Shown: positions 1-7,105 of the stretch, piece after piece
Layout of the letters: the number at the start of each line of letters is the position of its first letter
Position numbering within the stretch: position 1 is the first letter of the stretch
NCBI RefSeq assembly: GCF_000378125.1
Contig: NZ_KB899241.1
Coordinates: 1,897,652 to 1,961,651 of the forward strand
Source of the DNA: Rudaea cellulosilytica DSM 22992
GTDB taxonomy: Bacteria; Pseudomonadota; Gammaproteobacteria; Xanthomonadales; Rhodanobacteraceae
DNA length: 64,000 nt
Reading direction: 5' to 3'
Notes under the pieces: generated by a model
What the model saw: only the letters and a program-made list of their open reading frames with translations
What the model was told of the DNA's origin: nothing
Database searches by the model: none
Made by a program: the position numbers and the translations under genes

Positions 1-324
1 ACCGAATCGGGCGGCACCGCGCAGTGGCTGTCGCGTTATCGCTCGCGCGTGCCGATCTATGCGTTGTCGCGCCGCATCGGCGCGCGCCGGCGCATGATGA
101 TCTACCGCGACGTCACCCCGATCGCGTTCGACGCGCACGGCGTCGACCCCGCGCATGCGGCCAAGGCTGCGGTGCAGACGCTGTTCAACTTGAATCACCT
201 CAGCGAAGGCGACCGCGTGATCCTGACCACGGGCGATCACACCGGTCAGCACGGCGGCACCAATACGATGAAGCTGCTGCGCGTCGGCCCCGGCGGAGTT
301 GCCGAAGGCCTCGGCGATCTGTGA
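1..324 (+). CDS. pyk: Pyruvate kinase, C-terminal part (partial, cut by window start)
   Basis: The reading frame is open from base 1 and ends with TGA at 322-324. It encodes the last 107 residues of pyruvate kinase, the cytosolic enzyme that converts phosphoenolpyruvate and ADP to pyruvate and ATP. The segment ESGGTAQWLSRYRSRVPIYA, the conserved VILTTGD motif and the GGTNTMKLLRV tail are typical of the C-terminal (allosteric) domain. The active-site barrel lies outside the window. A perfect hairpin follows the stop. The aldolase gene downstream on the same strand fits a glycolytic neighbourhood, although a peptidase on the opposite strand and a small secreted-protein gene lie between them. 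Confidence 0.93.
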   Translation, partial: TESGGTAQWLSRYRSRVPIYALSRRIGARRRMMIYRDVTPIAFDAHGVDPAHAAKAAVQTLFNLNHLSEGDRVILTTGDHTGQHGGTNTMKLLRVGPGGVAEGLGDL

Positions 325-333
325 TACGAAGTA

Positions 334-359
334 CCGGAGCGCGAATCATCGCGCTCCGG
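334..359. terminator. Hairpin between convergent pyk and S9 peptidase
   Basis: A perfect 11-bp stem (CCGGAGCGCGA with its complement) closes a 4-nt loop ATCA. It sits just after the pyk stop and just before the end of the convergent peptidase gene, so it can serve both. Neither strand has a clear T-run, so termination is inferred from position and stem strength. Confidence 0.6.
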
Positions 360-379
360 CTTAGTGTAGGACGCGGTGA

Positions 380-2440
380 CTACTTCTTCTCCGCGCCCGC
401 GCGGTGCTTCTCGAACCAGCCGATCGTGTACAGCACCTGGTCGAGCATGTTCGACGGCCGCGTGTTGATCTCGTGCGAGGCGCCGGGAATGCGCAACATC
501 GCGGTGTCGACGCCGCGCAGCTTGAGCGCCTGGTAGAACTGCTCGGCCTCGCCCGACGGGGTGCGATGGTCAGCGTCGCCGGTAATCATCATCGTCGGTG
601 TCTTCACCTTGCCGACGTAGGCGATCGGTGAGCGCTTCATGTAGTGTTCGGCGTTTTCCCACGGCACGCCGGGGAACCAGTACTTGGTGAACAACTGGTA
701 GAAGTCGCTGGTCAGCACGAAGCTGTACCAGTTGATCACGGGCTTGGCGACGACGGCCGCGCGGAAGCGGTCGGTGTGGCCGACGATCCATGCGGTCAAT
801 ACGCCGCCGCCGCTGCCGCCGGTGACGAACAGGTTGCTCGTATCGATGCTGCCGCGCGCGATCACCGCGTCGACGACACTCATGAGGTCGTCGTAATCCT
901 GGCTCGGGTAGGCGTTCTCGATCAGGTTGGCGAACTCGCTGCCGTAGCTCGTGCTGCCGCGCGGGTTGGCATAGACGACGACGTAGCCCTGCGCGGCGTA
1001 GAGCTGCGTTTCCGGCGCGAAATGCGGGCCGTAGGCGGCGAACGGGCCGCCGTGGATTTCGAGCATCAGCGGATACGACTTCGCCGGATCGAAGCGTGGC
1101 GGATAGACGACCCAGGCCTGCACGCTGCGTCCATCGGCCGAGGATTTCACGTTGATCTCTTCGACCTTGCCGAGGGCCTTGTGGTCGAGCAGGTTCGCGG
1201 ACAGGTCGGTCAGCGATTTCGGGTTGCTGCCGCGCGCGACGATGCCGACATCGGCCGTGTGCGTGAGCGCATCGCGCGTGTAGGCGACGCGTCCGCCCGC
1301 GCCCGACATCGAGCCGCCCGTGTACGGCCGGCCGATCTGCGTGCCGCCAAGATCGTCGGCGACCGTTTCGACCTTGCCGCCGCCGAGGCCGACATGGCCG
1401 ATCTTGGTCACGCCGCGTTCGTCGTAGTTGAAGTACAGCGCGCCATTGCCGTCCCAGACGGGCTCGTCGACGCTGACGTCGGTATCGGCAGTCACTGCAT
1501 GTGACTTGCCGCTGGCGAGATCGAGCGCGTACAGGTGCACGGCCTGGTATGGATGCCCCTTGTCGTCGAAGCCGACGTAGGCGAGCGTGCGGCCGTCCGG
1601 CGAGATCACCGGATTGCGATCGGGGCCGCGGCGATCGGTGAGCTTGGTTAGTGCGCCGCTGTCGACGTCGACGCGATACAACTCGCTTTCCAGCGGCTGG
1701 TGTTCCCAGTCGTCGTTGAGATTGGCCGAGACGTAGACGCTCTTGCCGTCGCGCGCCCAGGCGATCGGACCGGCGAAGTCGTGCTTGCCCGTCGTCACCT
1801 CGCGTGCGGCACCGCCGTCGGCAGAGACGACGAAGACGTGCGCATAGCCCGGATCGACGTAGCCGCCGCCATCGATGCGATAGGTGAGGCGGTCGATCAG
1901 TTTGGCCGGCTCGGCCCATTCGGCGCCCTTCGGCGCGGGCGGCAGTTTTGCCAGCGGCGTGTCCTGCGCGGGCACGCGCTGGGTGAACGCGATCCAGCGG
2001 CCGTCCGGCGACCACGCAAGGTTGCCCGGGCCTTCGGTCAGATGCGTGATCGCCGAACTCGCGCCCGAGTCGAGCCAGAGCACGTGGATCTGTGTCTTGC
2101 CCTCGCTTGCGCCGATCCAGGCGATGCGCTTGCCGTCGGGCGACCATTCCGCGCCGCGCTGGTCGGCGCTGTCGGAGAGCAGCGCGCGCTGGCCGCGGCC
2201 TTCGCTGTCGACGAGCCAGAGCTGCGAGCGCTTGCGGTCCTTCATGATGTCGAATCGCATGCGCTCGTAGACGACGCGCTTGCCGTCGGGCGAGAGCTGC
2301 GGATGGTCGGCCCATTCGAGCTTGAACACGTCGAGCGGAGCGAACGTGTTTGATTGAATCGGCTGCGGATCGGGCGGTGGCGCATCGGCGGCAGCAGTCA
2401 GGTTGACGATGAGCAAGGCACCGAGCGCGATCGCACGCAT
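380..2440 (-). CDS. S9 family prolyl oligopeptidase-type peptidase, secreted
   Basis: A 686-residue peptidase of the S9 (prolyl oligopeptidase/acylaminoacyl peptidase) family, expected to cut peptides in the periplasm. A signal peptide (MRAIALGALLIVNLTAAADA) precedes a beta-propeller region with TolB/PD40-type repeats (for example LSPDGKRV, WSPDGKRIAW, ISPDGRTLAY), then a C-terminal alpha/beta-hydrolase domain. The predicted triad is Ser543 in GGSGGG, Asp624 in GDADHRTP and His656 in GASHE. The frame stays open upstream to 2908, but the start at 2440 is chosen because it opens a signal peptide and has a GGAG ribosome site 8-9 bases upstream. It is flanked by a convergent glycolytic gene and an intergenic repeat, so it is probably transcribed alone. 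Confidence 0.9.
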   Translation of the reverse strand: MRAIALGALLIVNLTAAADAPPPDPQPIQSNTFAPLDVFKLEWADHPQLSPDGKRVVYERMRFDIMKDRKRSQLWLVDSEGRGQRALLSDSADQRGAEWSPDGKRIAWIGASEGKTQIHVLWLDSGASSAITHLTEGPGNLAWSPDGRWIAFTQRVPAQDTPLAKLPPAPKGAEWAEPAKLIDRLTYRIDGGGYVDPGYAHVFVVSADGGAAREVTTGKHDFAGPIAWARDGKSVYVSANLNDDWEHQPLESELYRVDVDSGALTKLTDRRGPDRNPVISPDGRTLAYVGFDDKGHPYQAVHLYALDLASGKSHAVTADTDVSVDEPVWDGNGALYFNYDERGVTKIGHVGLGGGKVETVADDLGGTQIGRPYTGGSMSGAGGRVAYTRDALTHTADVGIVARGSNPKSLTDLSANLLDHKALGKVEEINVKSSADGRSVQAWVVYPPRFDPAKSYPLMLEIHGGPFAAYGPHFAPETQLYAAQGYVVVYANPRGSTSYGSEFANLIENAYPSQDYDDLMSVVDAVIARGSIDTSNLFVTGGSGGGVLTAWIVGHTDRFRAAVVAKPVINWYSFVLTSDFYQLFTKYWFPGVPWENAEHYMKRSPIAYVGKVKTPTMMITGDADHRTPSGEAEQFYQALKLRGVDTAMLRIPGASHEINTRPSNMLDQVLYTIGWFEKHRAGAEKK

Positions 2441-2507
2441 GAGTTTTCTCCGCGGAAAGAGCTGGCATTCTGCCATGCGCACGTGCGCCGACAATGTGCC
2501 ATTGGGC

Positions 2508-2730
2508 ACCTCGAAAAACCTACTGCGCTCGACAATTTGCGCGCCGGCGGTGCTCGGACTGCGGAGGCAGGAGGCCGAAGCGAACAGCGAAGCTGGCCCG
2601 CAGGGCATGCCGCAGGAGCGGCATGTAATCCTCATGTACTCGACAGTACACTCCGGTTCCGTCGCTGCGGCGACGCGCCCGATTCTAGTTGAGATCGGCT
2701 CTTCGCTCGTGACGGTTTTCGAGGTGCTCT
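2508..2730. repeat. Long inverted-repeat intergenic element, copy A
   Basis: The outer arms are an inverted repeat: GGCACCTCGAAAA near 2507-2519 is mirrored by TTTTCGAGGTGCTC near 2716-2729. Inside is a perfect 8-bp hairpin at 2606-2625 (CATGCCGC, loop AGGA) and a core AATCCTCATGTACT at 2627-2640 followed by a GTACACTCCGGTTCC-like half. The same core and the motif CTACTGCGCTCG occur at 61112-61262, again bounded by inverted arms. Copy A carries about 70 extra bases before the core, including the 2606-2625 hairpin. This resembles a non-coding REP/MITE-like repeat family; other genome copies are expected but not seen here. Confidence 0.7.
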
Positions 2731-2770
2731 GTTGTGCATGGATGAACACGATGGAAACACGACGCCGGAT

Positions 2771-2799
2771 TTCGCGAACGACTTCGGCTTGCGTATGAT
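2771..2799 (+). promoter_or_regulatory. Candidate sigma70 promoter for small secreted protein gene
   Basis: TATGAT at 2794-2799 is a good -10 element with a poor -35 (TTCGCG, 2771-2776) at 17-bp spacing. It lies about 45 bases before the start codon at 2845 and just downstream of the inverted-repeat element. Confidence 0.35.
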
Positions 2800-2844
2800 C
2801 CAAGTTCCACAGCGTCGTTTCGGCGCGTGCCACAGGAGATCGAT

Positions 2845-3300
2845 ATGAAACCGGTGTTTCGGGTTCTCGCCTTGACCCTGCTCGCCGCCAGCGGCAGCGC
2901 ATTCGCACTCGAGCGTGCGCATCTGGTGCAGCCTGCGGAACTTTCGAACTGGTGGCTCGTGTCGGGCACGGGCGATCCCAAGGTACCTTCGTACGGCAAG
3001 GGCCTGACGACGCCGACCTGCGTGGCGGTGTCCTACCGCATCGAACGCGGCGGCACCACGAGCCAGGTCAAGCTCGAGAAAATCGTGCCCGAGGGCGACC
3101 TCGGCGCGGTCGCGGTGGACATCGTCAAGGGCCTGCAGTACACCGCTGCGCAGAAGAACATCGGCAAGGATCCGGTCTACACCTATGTGGTCATGCCGTT
3201 CAACGCGCCCGACGTGAACAAGGGGCCGAGCGCGGTAACGGAGCGCCAACGCATCCTCGATGCGTGCAAGCTAGAAGACTTCAAGCTTCCGGCCGCCTAA
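2845..3300 (+). CDS. Small secreted protein of unknown function
   Basis: A 151-residue protein I do not recognise with certainty. The start at 2845 is chosen because an AGGAG ribosome site lies 6 bases upstream and the product then begins with a signal peptide (MKPVFRVLALTLLAASGSAFA). The mature part begins LERAHLVQPAELSNWW, has no membrane segment and no obvious catalytic motif, and carries two cysteines (at TPTCVAV and DACKLED) that could form a disulfide. It is probably periplasmic. It sits between a repeat element and the aldolase gene on the same strand, but the aldolase appears to have its own promoter. Function is unknown. Confidence 0.75.
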   Translation: MKPVFRVLALTLLAASGSAFALERAHLVQPAELSNWWLVSGTGDPKVPSYGKGLTTPTCVAVSYRIERGGTTSQVKLEKIVPEGDLGAVAVDIVKGLQYTAAQKNIGKDPVYTYVVMPFNAPDVNKGPSAVTERQRILDACKLEDFKLPAA

Positions 3301-3364
3301 CGAAAAGTTCATGCACCGGCGTCGCGTCGGCGTTCAGCTCGCAGCAGCGGAATCCGAATCGGCC

Positions 3365-3370
3365 TATAAT
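3365..3370 (+). promoter_or_regulatory. -10 element of aldolase gene
   Basis: A perfect TATAAT lies 69 bases before the aldolase start codon in the 139-base gap after the preceding gene. No convincing -35 hexamer is seen at 16-18 bp upstream, so the element is called on the -10 alone. Confidence 0.5.
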
Positions 3371-3439
3371 GCTGACCCCCGCGATTTGCGAATCGCGGCA
3401 GCGCGCACGCGCACGAATTCAAACGTTACGGAGTCATCC

Positions 3440-4456
3440 ATGAGCATCGAAGAACTGGAAAGCATCGCCCAGGCGATGGTAGCGCCGGGCAAAGGGATCA
3501 TCGCCATCGACGAGTCGACGAGCACGATCAAGAAGCGCTTCGACTCGGTCAAGATCGAGAACACCGAAGACAATCGCCGCGCCTATCGTGAAATGCTGCT
3601 GACCGCGCCGAAGCTCGGCGACTACATCTCCGGCGCGATCCTCTACGACGAAACGATCCGCCAGTCGACCAAGGCCGGCGTGCCGTTCACCAAGGTCATG
3701 CTCGACAATGGCATCCTGCCGGGCATCAAGGTCGACAAGGGCCCGCATCCGCTGGCCGGTTTCCCCGGCGAAGTCGTCACCGAAGGCCTCGACGGCCTGC
3801 GCGAGCGCCTCGCCGAATACGCCAAGCTTGGCGCCAAGTTCGCCAAGTGGCGCGCGGTGATCAACATCGCCGACGACGCGCCGAGCGGCACCTGCATCGA
3901 GGCGAACTGCCACGCGCTCGCGCGCTACGCGGCGCTGTGTCAGGAAGCGGGCATTGTGCCGATGGTCGAGCCCGAAGTGCTGATGGACGGCAACCATGAC
4001 ATCGACATCTGCTACGAGGTGACCGAAGCGACGCTGCGTTCGCTGTTCGGCGCGCTGTACGAGCAGAACGTCATGCTCGAAGGCACGATCCTGAAAGCGA
4101 GCATGGTGATCCCAGGCAAGGATTGTCCGGACCAGGCTTCCGTCGACGAAGTCGCCGAAGCGACCGTGCGCTGCCTCAAGGCGACCGTGCCGGCCTCGCT
4201 GCCGGGCATCGTCTTCCTCTCGGGCGGCCAGACCGACGAGCAGTCGACCGCGCACCTCAACGCGATGAACCAGATGGGCCCGCACCCGTGGCCGCTGTCC
4301 TTCAGCTACGGTCGCGCGATGCAGTCGGCCGCGCTGAAATACTGGTCGAAGGACCTGGTCAAGAACTTCGCCGAGGCACAGAAGATCGTCGTGTCGCGCG
4401 CGCGAGAAAACGGTCTGGCCGCGCTGGGCCAGTGGACGAAGGCCAAGGCCGCTTAG
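3440..4456 (+). CDS. fba: Class I fructose-bisphosphate aldolase
   Basis: A 338-residue cytosolic aldolase that splits fructose 1,6-bisphosphate into dihydroxyacetone phosphate and glyceraldehyde 3-phosphate. It is the Schiff-base (class I, eukaryote-like) type: the N-terminal GKGIIAIDESTSTIKKRF, the VEPEVLMDG strand and LKASMVIPG with the predicted Schiff-base lysine at residue 219 are all present, as is the phosphate-binding FLSGGQTDEQS region. The start at 3440 has an ACGGAG site 6-11 bases upstream; the longer upstream frame is ignored. A TATAAT box and a downstream palindrome suggest a single-gene transcript. Confidence 0.96.
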   Translation: MSIEELESIAQAMVAPGKGIIAIDESTSTIKKRFDSVKIENTEDNRRAYREMLLTAPKLGDYISGAILYDETIRQSTKAGVPFTKVMLDNGILPGIKVDKGPHPLAGFPGEVVTEGLDGLRERLAEYAKLGAKFAKWRAVINIADDAPSGTCIEANCHALARYAALCQEAGIVPMVEPEVLMDGNHDIDICYEVTEATLRSLFGALYEQNVMLEGTILKASMVIPGKDCPDQASVDEVAEATVRCLKATVPASLPGIVFLSGGQTDEQSTAHLNAMNQMGPHPWPLSFSYGRAMQSAALKYWSKDLVKNFAEAQKIVVSRARENGLAALGQWTKAKAA

Positions 4457-4493
4457 TCGGGACGCATACGTCCTGCTGACTTAGTCGCGTCGT

Positions 4494-4517
4494 TTGAGCG
4501 GCCATGCGGCCGCTCAA
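4494..4517. terminator. Palindromic hairpin after aldolase gene
   Basis: A perfect 10-bp stem (TTGAGCGGCC) with a 4-nt loop ATGC, located between the convergent aldolase and YHS-like genes. Neither flank has a T-run, so it may be a weak or Rho-assisted terminator, or a REP-like palindrome. Confidence 0.5.
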
Positions 4518-4598
4518 CGCCGTGCGGGAAACGAAAATGGCGGGGGTGGCATACGTGCCGACGTTCCCGCAAAGGGAAGGCCGGCACCTTGTCGGCGC

Positions 4599-5621
4599 TC
4601 AGGGAACAACCTTGGATTCGCCCAGATCCTTCCAACTGTAGCGCGGCACCTGGATCCACTGTCCGCCTTTGAGTTCGGGCACCTTGTGCACGCGCACCTG
4701 GTCCACGCTCATCTTGCCGTCCTTTTCGCTGAGCCAGAAATCGATGTCGTAGATTTCGCCCTTGCTGCCGGCGGTGCGGAAATCGGTACAGGCGAAAAAG
4801 TGCCCATCGTCGAGCTGGCGAATCGGTTGATGCGTGTCGACGAATTCCAGGTTAAGGTCCTTGCCGGTCTTGTCGTCCTTGAGTTTGAATACGCCGCCAT
4901 TCTTCGCGGCCTGAGCGAGCGCATTCTGCTCGACCACTGACATCACTTCCCAACTGCGCTTCTGCGCCATGTGGCCGGGATGCTCGGACGCCGGTATCCA
5001 CCACCACGGAATCGGCTGGCGCGTGACTGCCGTCCATTTGCCGTCCTGCTGCTTCGGCGCCTGATAGATGCGGGTCTCGACGATCTGCAGCTGGCCGTTC
5101 GCCGGCGCCACCCAGAAGTCGACGAGGTAGTTCTTCTGCGCGTCCTTGCTGTCGTGGAACTTGACGTCGGGGAAGAAGCCGTAGCCGTCGATCGTGCGCG
5201 TGAAATCGATGCCGTCGAAGGCGAGCTTGAGTGCCGAGCCGTCGAGCGGATCGGTCAGCGCGAAGACGCCGCCGTTGGCCTTGGTCTGCGCCGCGACGTG
5301 CGCCTTGACCACCGTTTCCGCATCGTTGCTGTCGAAATTCTGCATCGCCTCTTCGGTCGACTGCACCATGCTCGCCGCGATGAACGCGCGCGCGCGTTCG
5401 AGATTCTGCTGGGGATCCTTGAGGAACGCAGTCTTCGACGCGGCGTCGTGGAAGCAGTAGACCTTGCCGTCCTTATCGGTCCAGGTGAGGCTGCAGTCGG
5501 TCATCACGTGGCGACCGGCTGCGAGACCCTCGGCGCACTGGCCGCCGAATTCCGGCTGCGGGCCGGCGGCGGCGACAACGGAGATCTGCAGCAGCAGTGC
5601 CATGGCAATTGCGCGGATCAT
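4599..5621 (-). CDS. Secreted YHS-like protein with a duplicated C-terminal domain
   Basis: A 340-residue exported protein. A signal peptide (MIRAIAMALLLQISVVAAA) is followed by a YHS-like segment, roughly residues 35-75 (CSLTWTDKDGKVYCFHDAASKTAFLKDP), of a kind often linked to metal binding. Then come two clearly related repeats of about 95 residues. Both contain NGGVF, a hydrophobic strand, DGxxFF, (V/I)DFW and a final Q(I/V)xxxRxxxxP...GxWxxVxR pattern. The start at 5621 has GGAG 8-11 bases upstream; an alternative start 10 codons earlier also has a purine-rich site. The repeats resemble a ligand-binding fold, but I cannot name a partner. Function unknown. Confidence 0.75.
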   Translation of the reverse strand: MIRAIAMALLLQISVVAAAGPQPEFGGQCAEGLAAGRHVMTDCSLTWTDKDGKVYCFHDAASKTAFLKDPQQNLERARAFIAASMVQSTEEAMQNFDSNDAETVVKAHVAAQTKANGGVFALTDPLDGSALKLAFDGIDFTRTIDGYGFFPDVKFHDSKDAQKNYLVDFWVAPANGQLQIVETRIYQAPKQQDGKWTAVTRQPIPWWWIPASEHPGHMAQKRSWEVMSVVEQNALAQAAKNGGVFKLKDDKTGKDLNLEFVDTHQPIRQLDDGHFFACTDFRTAGSKGEIYDIDFWLSEKDGKMSVDQVRVHKVPELKGGQWIQVPRYSWKDLGESKVVP

Positions 5622-5674
5622 GGCGGGACTCCAGAAGCTTTTCCTCATCATACTCCGAAGCCGCGCGGCTGAAG

Positions 5675-6193
5675 TCATGCTCCGAGCTCGTCGCGGTAGG
5701 CACGCACGGCGTCGCCGCCGAAGCAGCAGAACACGATGCGCTGCGGCGAAATTCCGCCCCAGGCGCGCACCTCGCGTATCGCGATGCGCGCCGCCTGCTC
5801 GAACGGATAGCCGAATACGCCGCAGCTGATCGCCGGGAACGCGACGCTGCGGGCGCCGTGCTCGAACGCCAGGCGCAACGATTCGCGGTAGCACTTCGCC
5901 AGCTTTTCCGCTTCGCCTTCCTTGCCGCCGTGCCAGATCGGCCCCACGGTGTGGATGATGTGGCGCGCGGGCAGGTCGAAGCCGGGCGTGATGCGCGCCT
6001 CGCCAGTCGGGCAGCGCACGTATGGACGCACCAGCTGGATGGCCTTGCATGCGGCCGACAGGCGCGGACCGGCGGCGCGGTGGATCGCGCCGTCGACGCC
6101 GCCTCCGCCCGACAGTGCCTCGTTCGCCGCGTTGACGATCGCGTCCACGCGCAGCGTCGTGATATCGGCTTCGACCACTTCGATCTTCAGCAT
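5675..6193 (-). CDS. Macro-domain protein, probable O-acetyl-ADP-ribose deacetylase
   Basis: A 172-residue single macro domain of the MacroD/YmdB type. Key motifs are present: the ADP-ribose-binding [25 protein letters not shown], the [13 protein letters not shown] strand, and [13 protein letters not shown]. Family members remove acetyl or ADP-ribosyl groups from ADP-ribose derivatives in the cytosol. It is divergent from the RNA methyltransferase gene, with only 38 bases between the start codons. That gap holds a 19-bp dyad containing a TAGCAT -10-like element on each strand, so the two promoters probably overlap. Confidence 0.9.
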   Translation of the reverse strand: MLKIEVVEADITTLRVDAIVNAANEALSGGGGVDGAIHRAAGPRLSAACKAIQLVRPYVRCPTGEARITPGFDLPARHIIHTVGPIWHGGKEGEAEKLAKCYRESLRLAFEHGARSVAFPAISCGVFGYPFEQAARIAIREVRAWGGISPQRIVFCCFGGDAVRAYRDELGA

Positions 6194-6206
6194 ATCGGCA
6201 CCATCG

Positions 6207-6225
6207 ATGCTAATGCGGTTAGCAT
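6207..6225. promoter_or_regulatory. 19-bp dyad between divergent macro-domain and TrmH genes
   Basis: ATGCTAA (6207-6213) and TTAGCAT (6219-6225) form a perfect inverted repeat with a 5-nt spacer. Each arm contains TAGCAT, a plausible -10 element for the gene on its side. For the plus-strand gene, TAGCAT ends 6 bases before the ATG, which would give a leaderless or nearly leaderless mRNA. The dyad could equally be a repressor operator. Confidence 0.45.
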
Positions 6226-6231
6226 AAGCAC

Positions 6232-7101
6232 ATGCAACGTAAAGATTTCCATTCGAACGACCCCTGGCGCAACGCCAGGGTCAAGCCGGCTGCGCCTGCG
6301 CCACGCGCCGCGCCGCCGCAGGCCGAGCGCACGACGCCCGAATCCGCCAAACGGCCCGCGGCGCAGCGCCGCGGCGAGGAAGTCCGCGTCTACGGCCGCA
6401 ACGCCTGCCTCGCCCTGTTCGCGAAACGGCCGAACGACGTACGCAAAATCTATCTCACCGAAGCGCGTATCGCTGAGTTCAAGCCCGTGCTGGCCTGGTG
6501 CGTAAAGCAGCGCATCGGCTATCGCGTGGTTGAAAACGACGACCTGGATCGACTGACGGAAAGCCAGCACCACGAGGGCGTCTGCTTCGAGGTGCGCAGG
6601 ACGCCGCTGCTGTCGCTGCGCGAGCTGCTGCATGAGATTCCGCGAGAGCAGCCTGCGCTGCTGATCTGGCTGGACGGCGTCGGCAATCCGCACAACGTCG
6701 GCGCCCTGTTGCGCAGCGCGGCCAATTTCGGCGCGCGTGGAGCGATCCTGCCGGCGGGTGCGCCCGCGCTTTCGGGCGCGGCGCTGCGCGTCGCCGAGGG
6801 CGGTGCCGAAGCGCTGCCGCTCGCGCAGGCGGCCGCGGGCGAGGACGTCTTCGAATCGCTGCACGATGCGGGTTTCGGGGTAGCCGCGACCGTGCCGCGT
6901 GACGGCTGGGACTTGTACAAGAACAAGCTGCCGGCACGGCTCGCATTGATCCTCGGCGCGGAAGGCGAAGGCATGTCTGCGCGGTTGATTGCGGACGCCG
7001 ACCTGCGCCTGACGATTCCCGGCACTGGCGCGGTCGAAAGCCTCAATGTGTCGGCGAGCGCAGCCGTCCTCTTCGCCGAATACTGGCGCCAGCACCGATA
7101 G
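6232..7101 (+). CDS. TrmH/SpoU-family RNA 2'-O-methyltransferase
   Basis: A 289-residue SPOUT-class methyltransferase, resembling E. coli YfiF/RlmB, that would methylate a ribose in tRNA or rRNA using S-adenosylmethionine. An N-terminal basic, proline/alanine-rich stretch (residues 1-50) leads into a substrate-binding region ([14 protein letters not shown]) and the knotted catalytic domain. Its three family motifs are [28 protein letters not shown] and [19 protein letters not shown]. The exact RNA target cannot be told from sequence. The glycosidase gene starts only 4 bases after the stop codon, so the two are probably cotranscribed although they have no obvious functional link. Confidence 0.88.
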   Translation: MQRKDFHSNDPWRNARVKPAAPAPRAAPPQAERTTPESAKRPAAQRRGEEVRVYGRNACLALFAKRPNDVRKIYLTEARIAEFKPVLAWCVKQRIGYRVVENDDLDRLTESQHHEGVCFEVRRTPLLSLRELLHEIPREQPALLIWLDGVGNPHNVGALLRSAANFGARGAILPAGAPALSGAALRVAEGGAEALPLAQAAAGEDVFESLHDAGFGVAATVPRDGWDLYKNKLPARLALILGAEGEGMSARLIADADLRLTIPGTGAVESLNVSASAAVLFAEYWRQHR

Positions 7102-7105
7102 TCGC

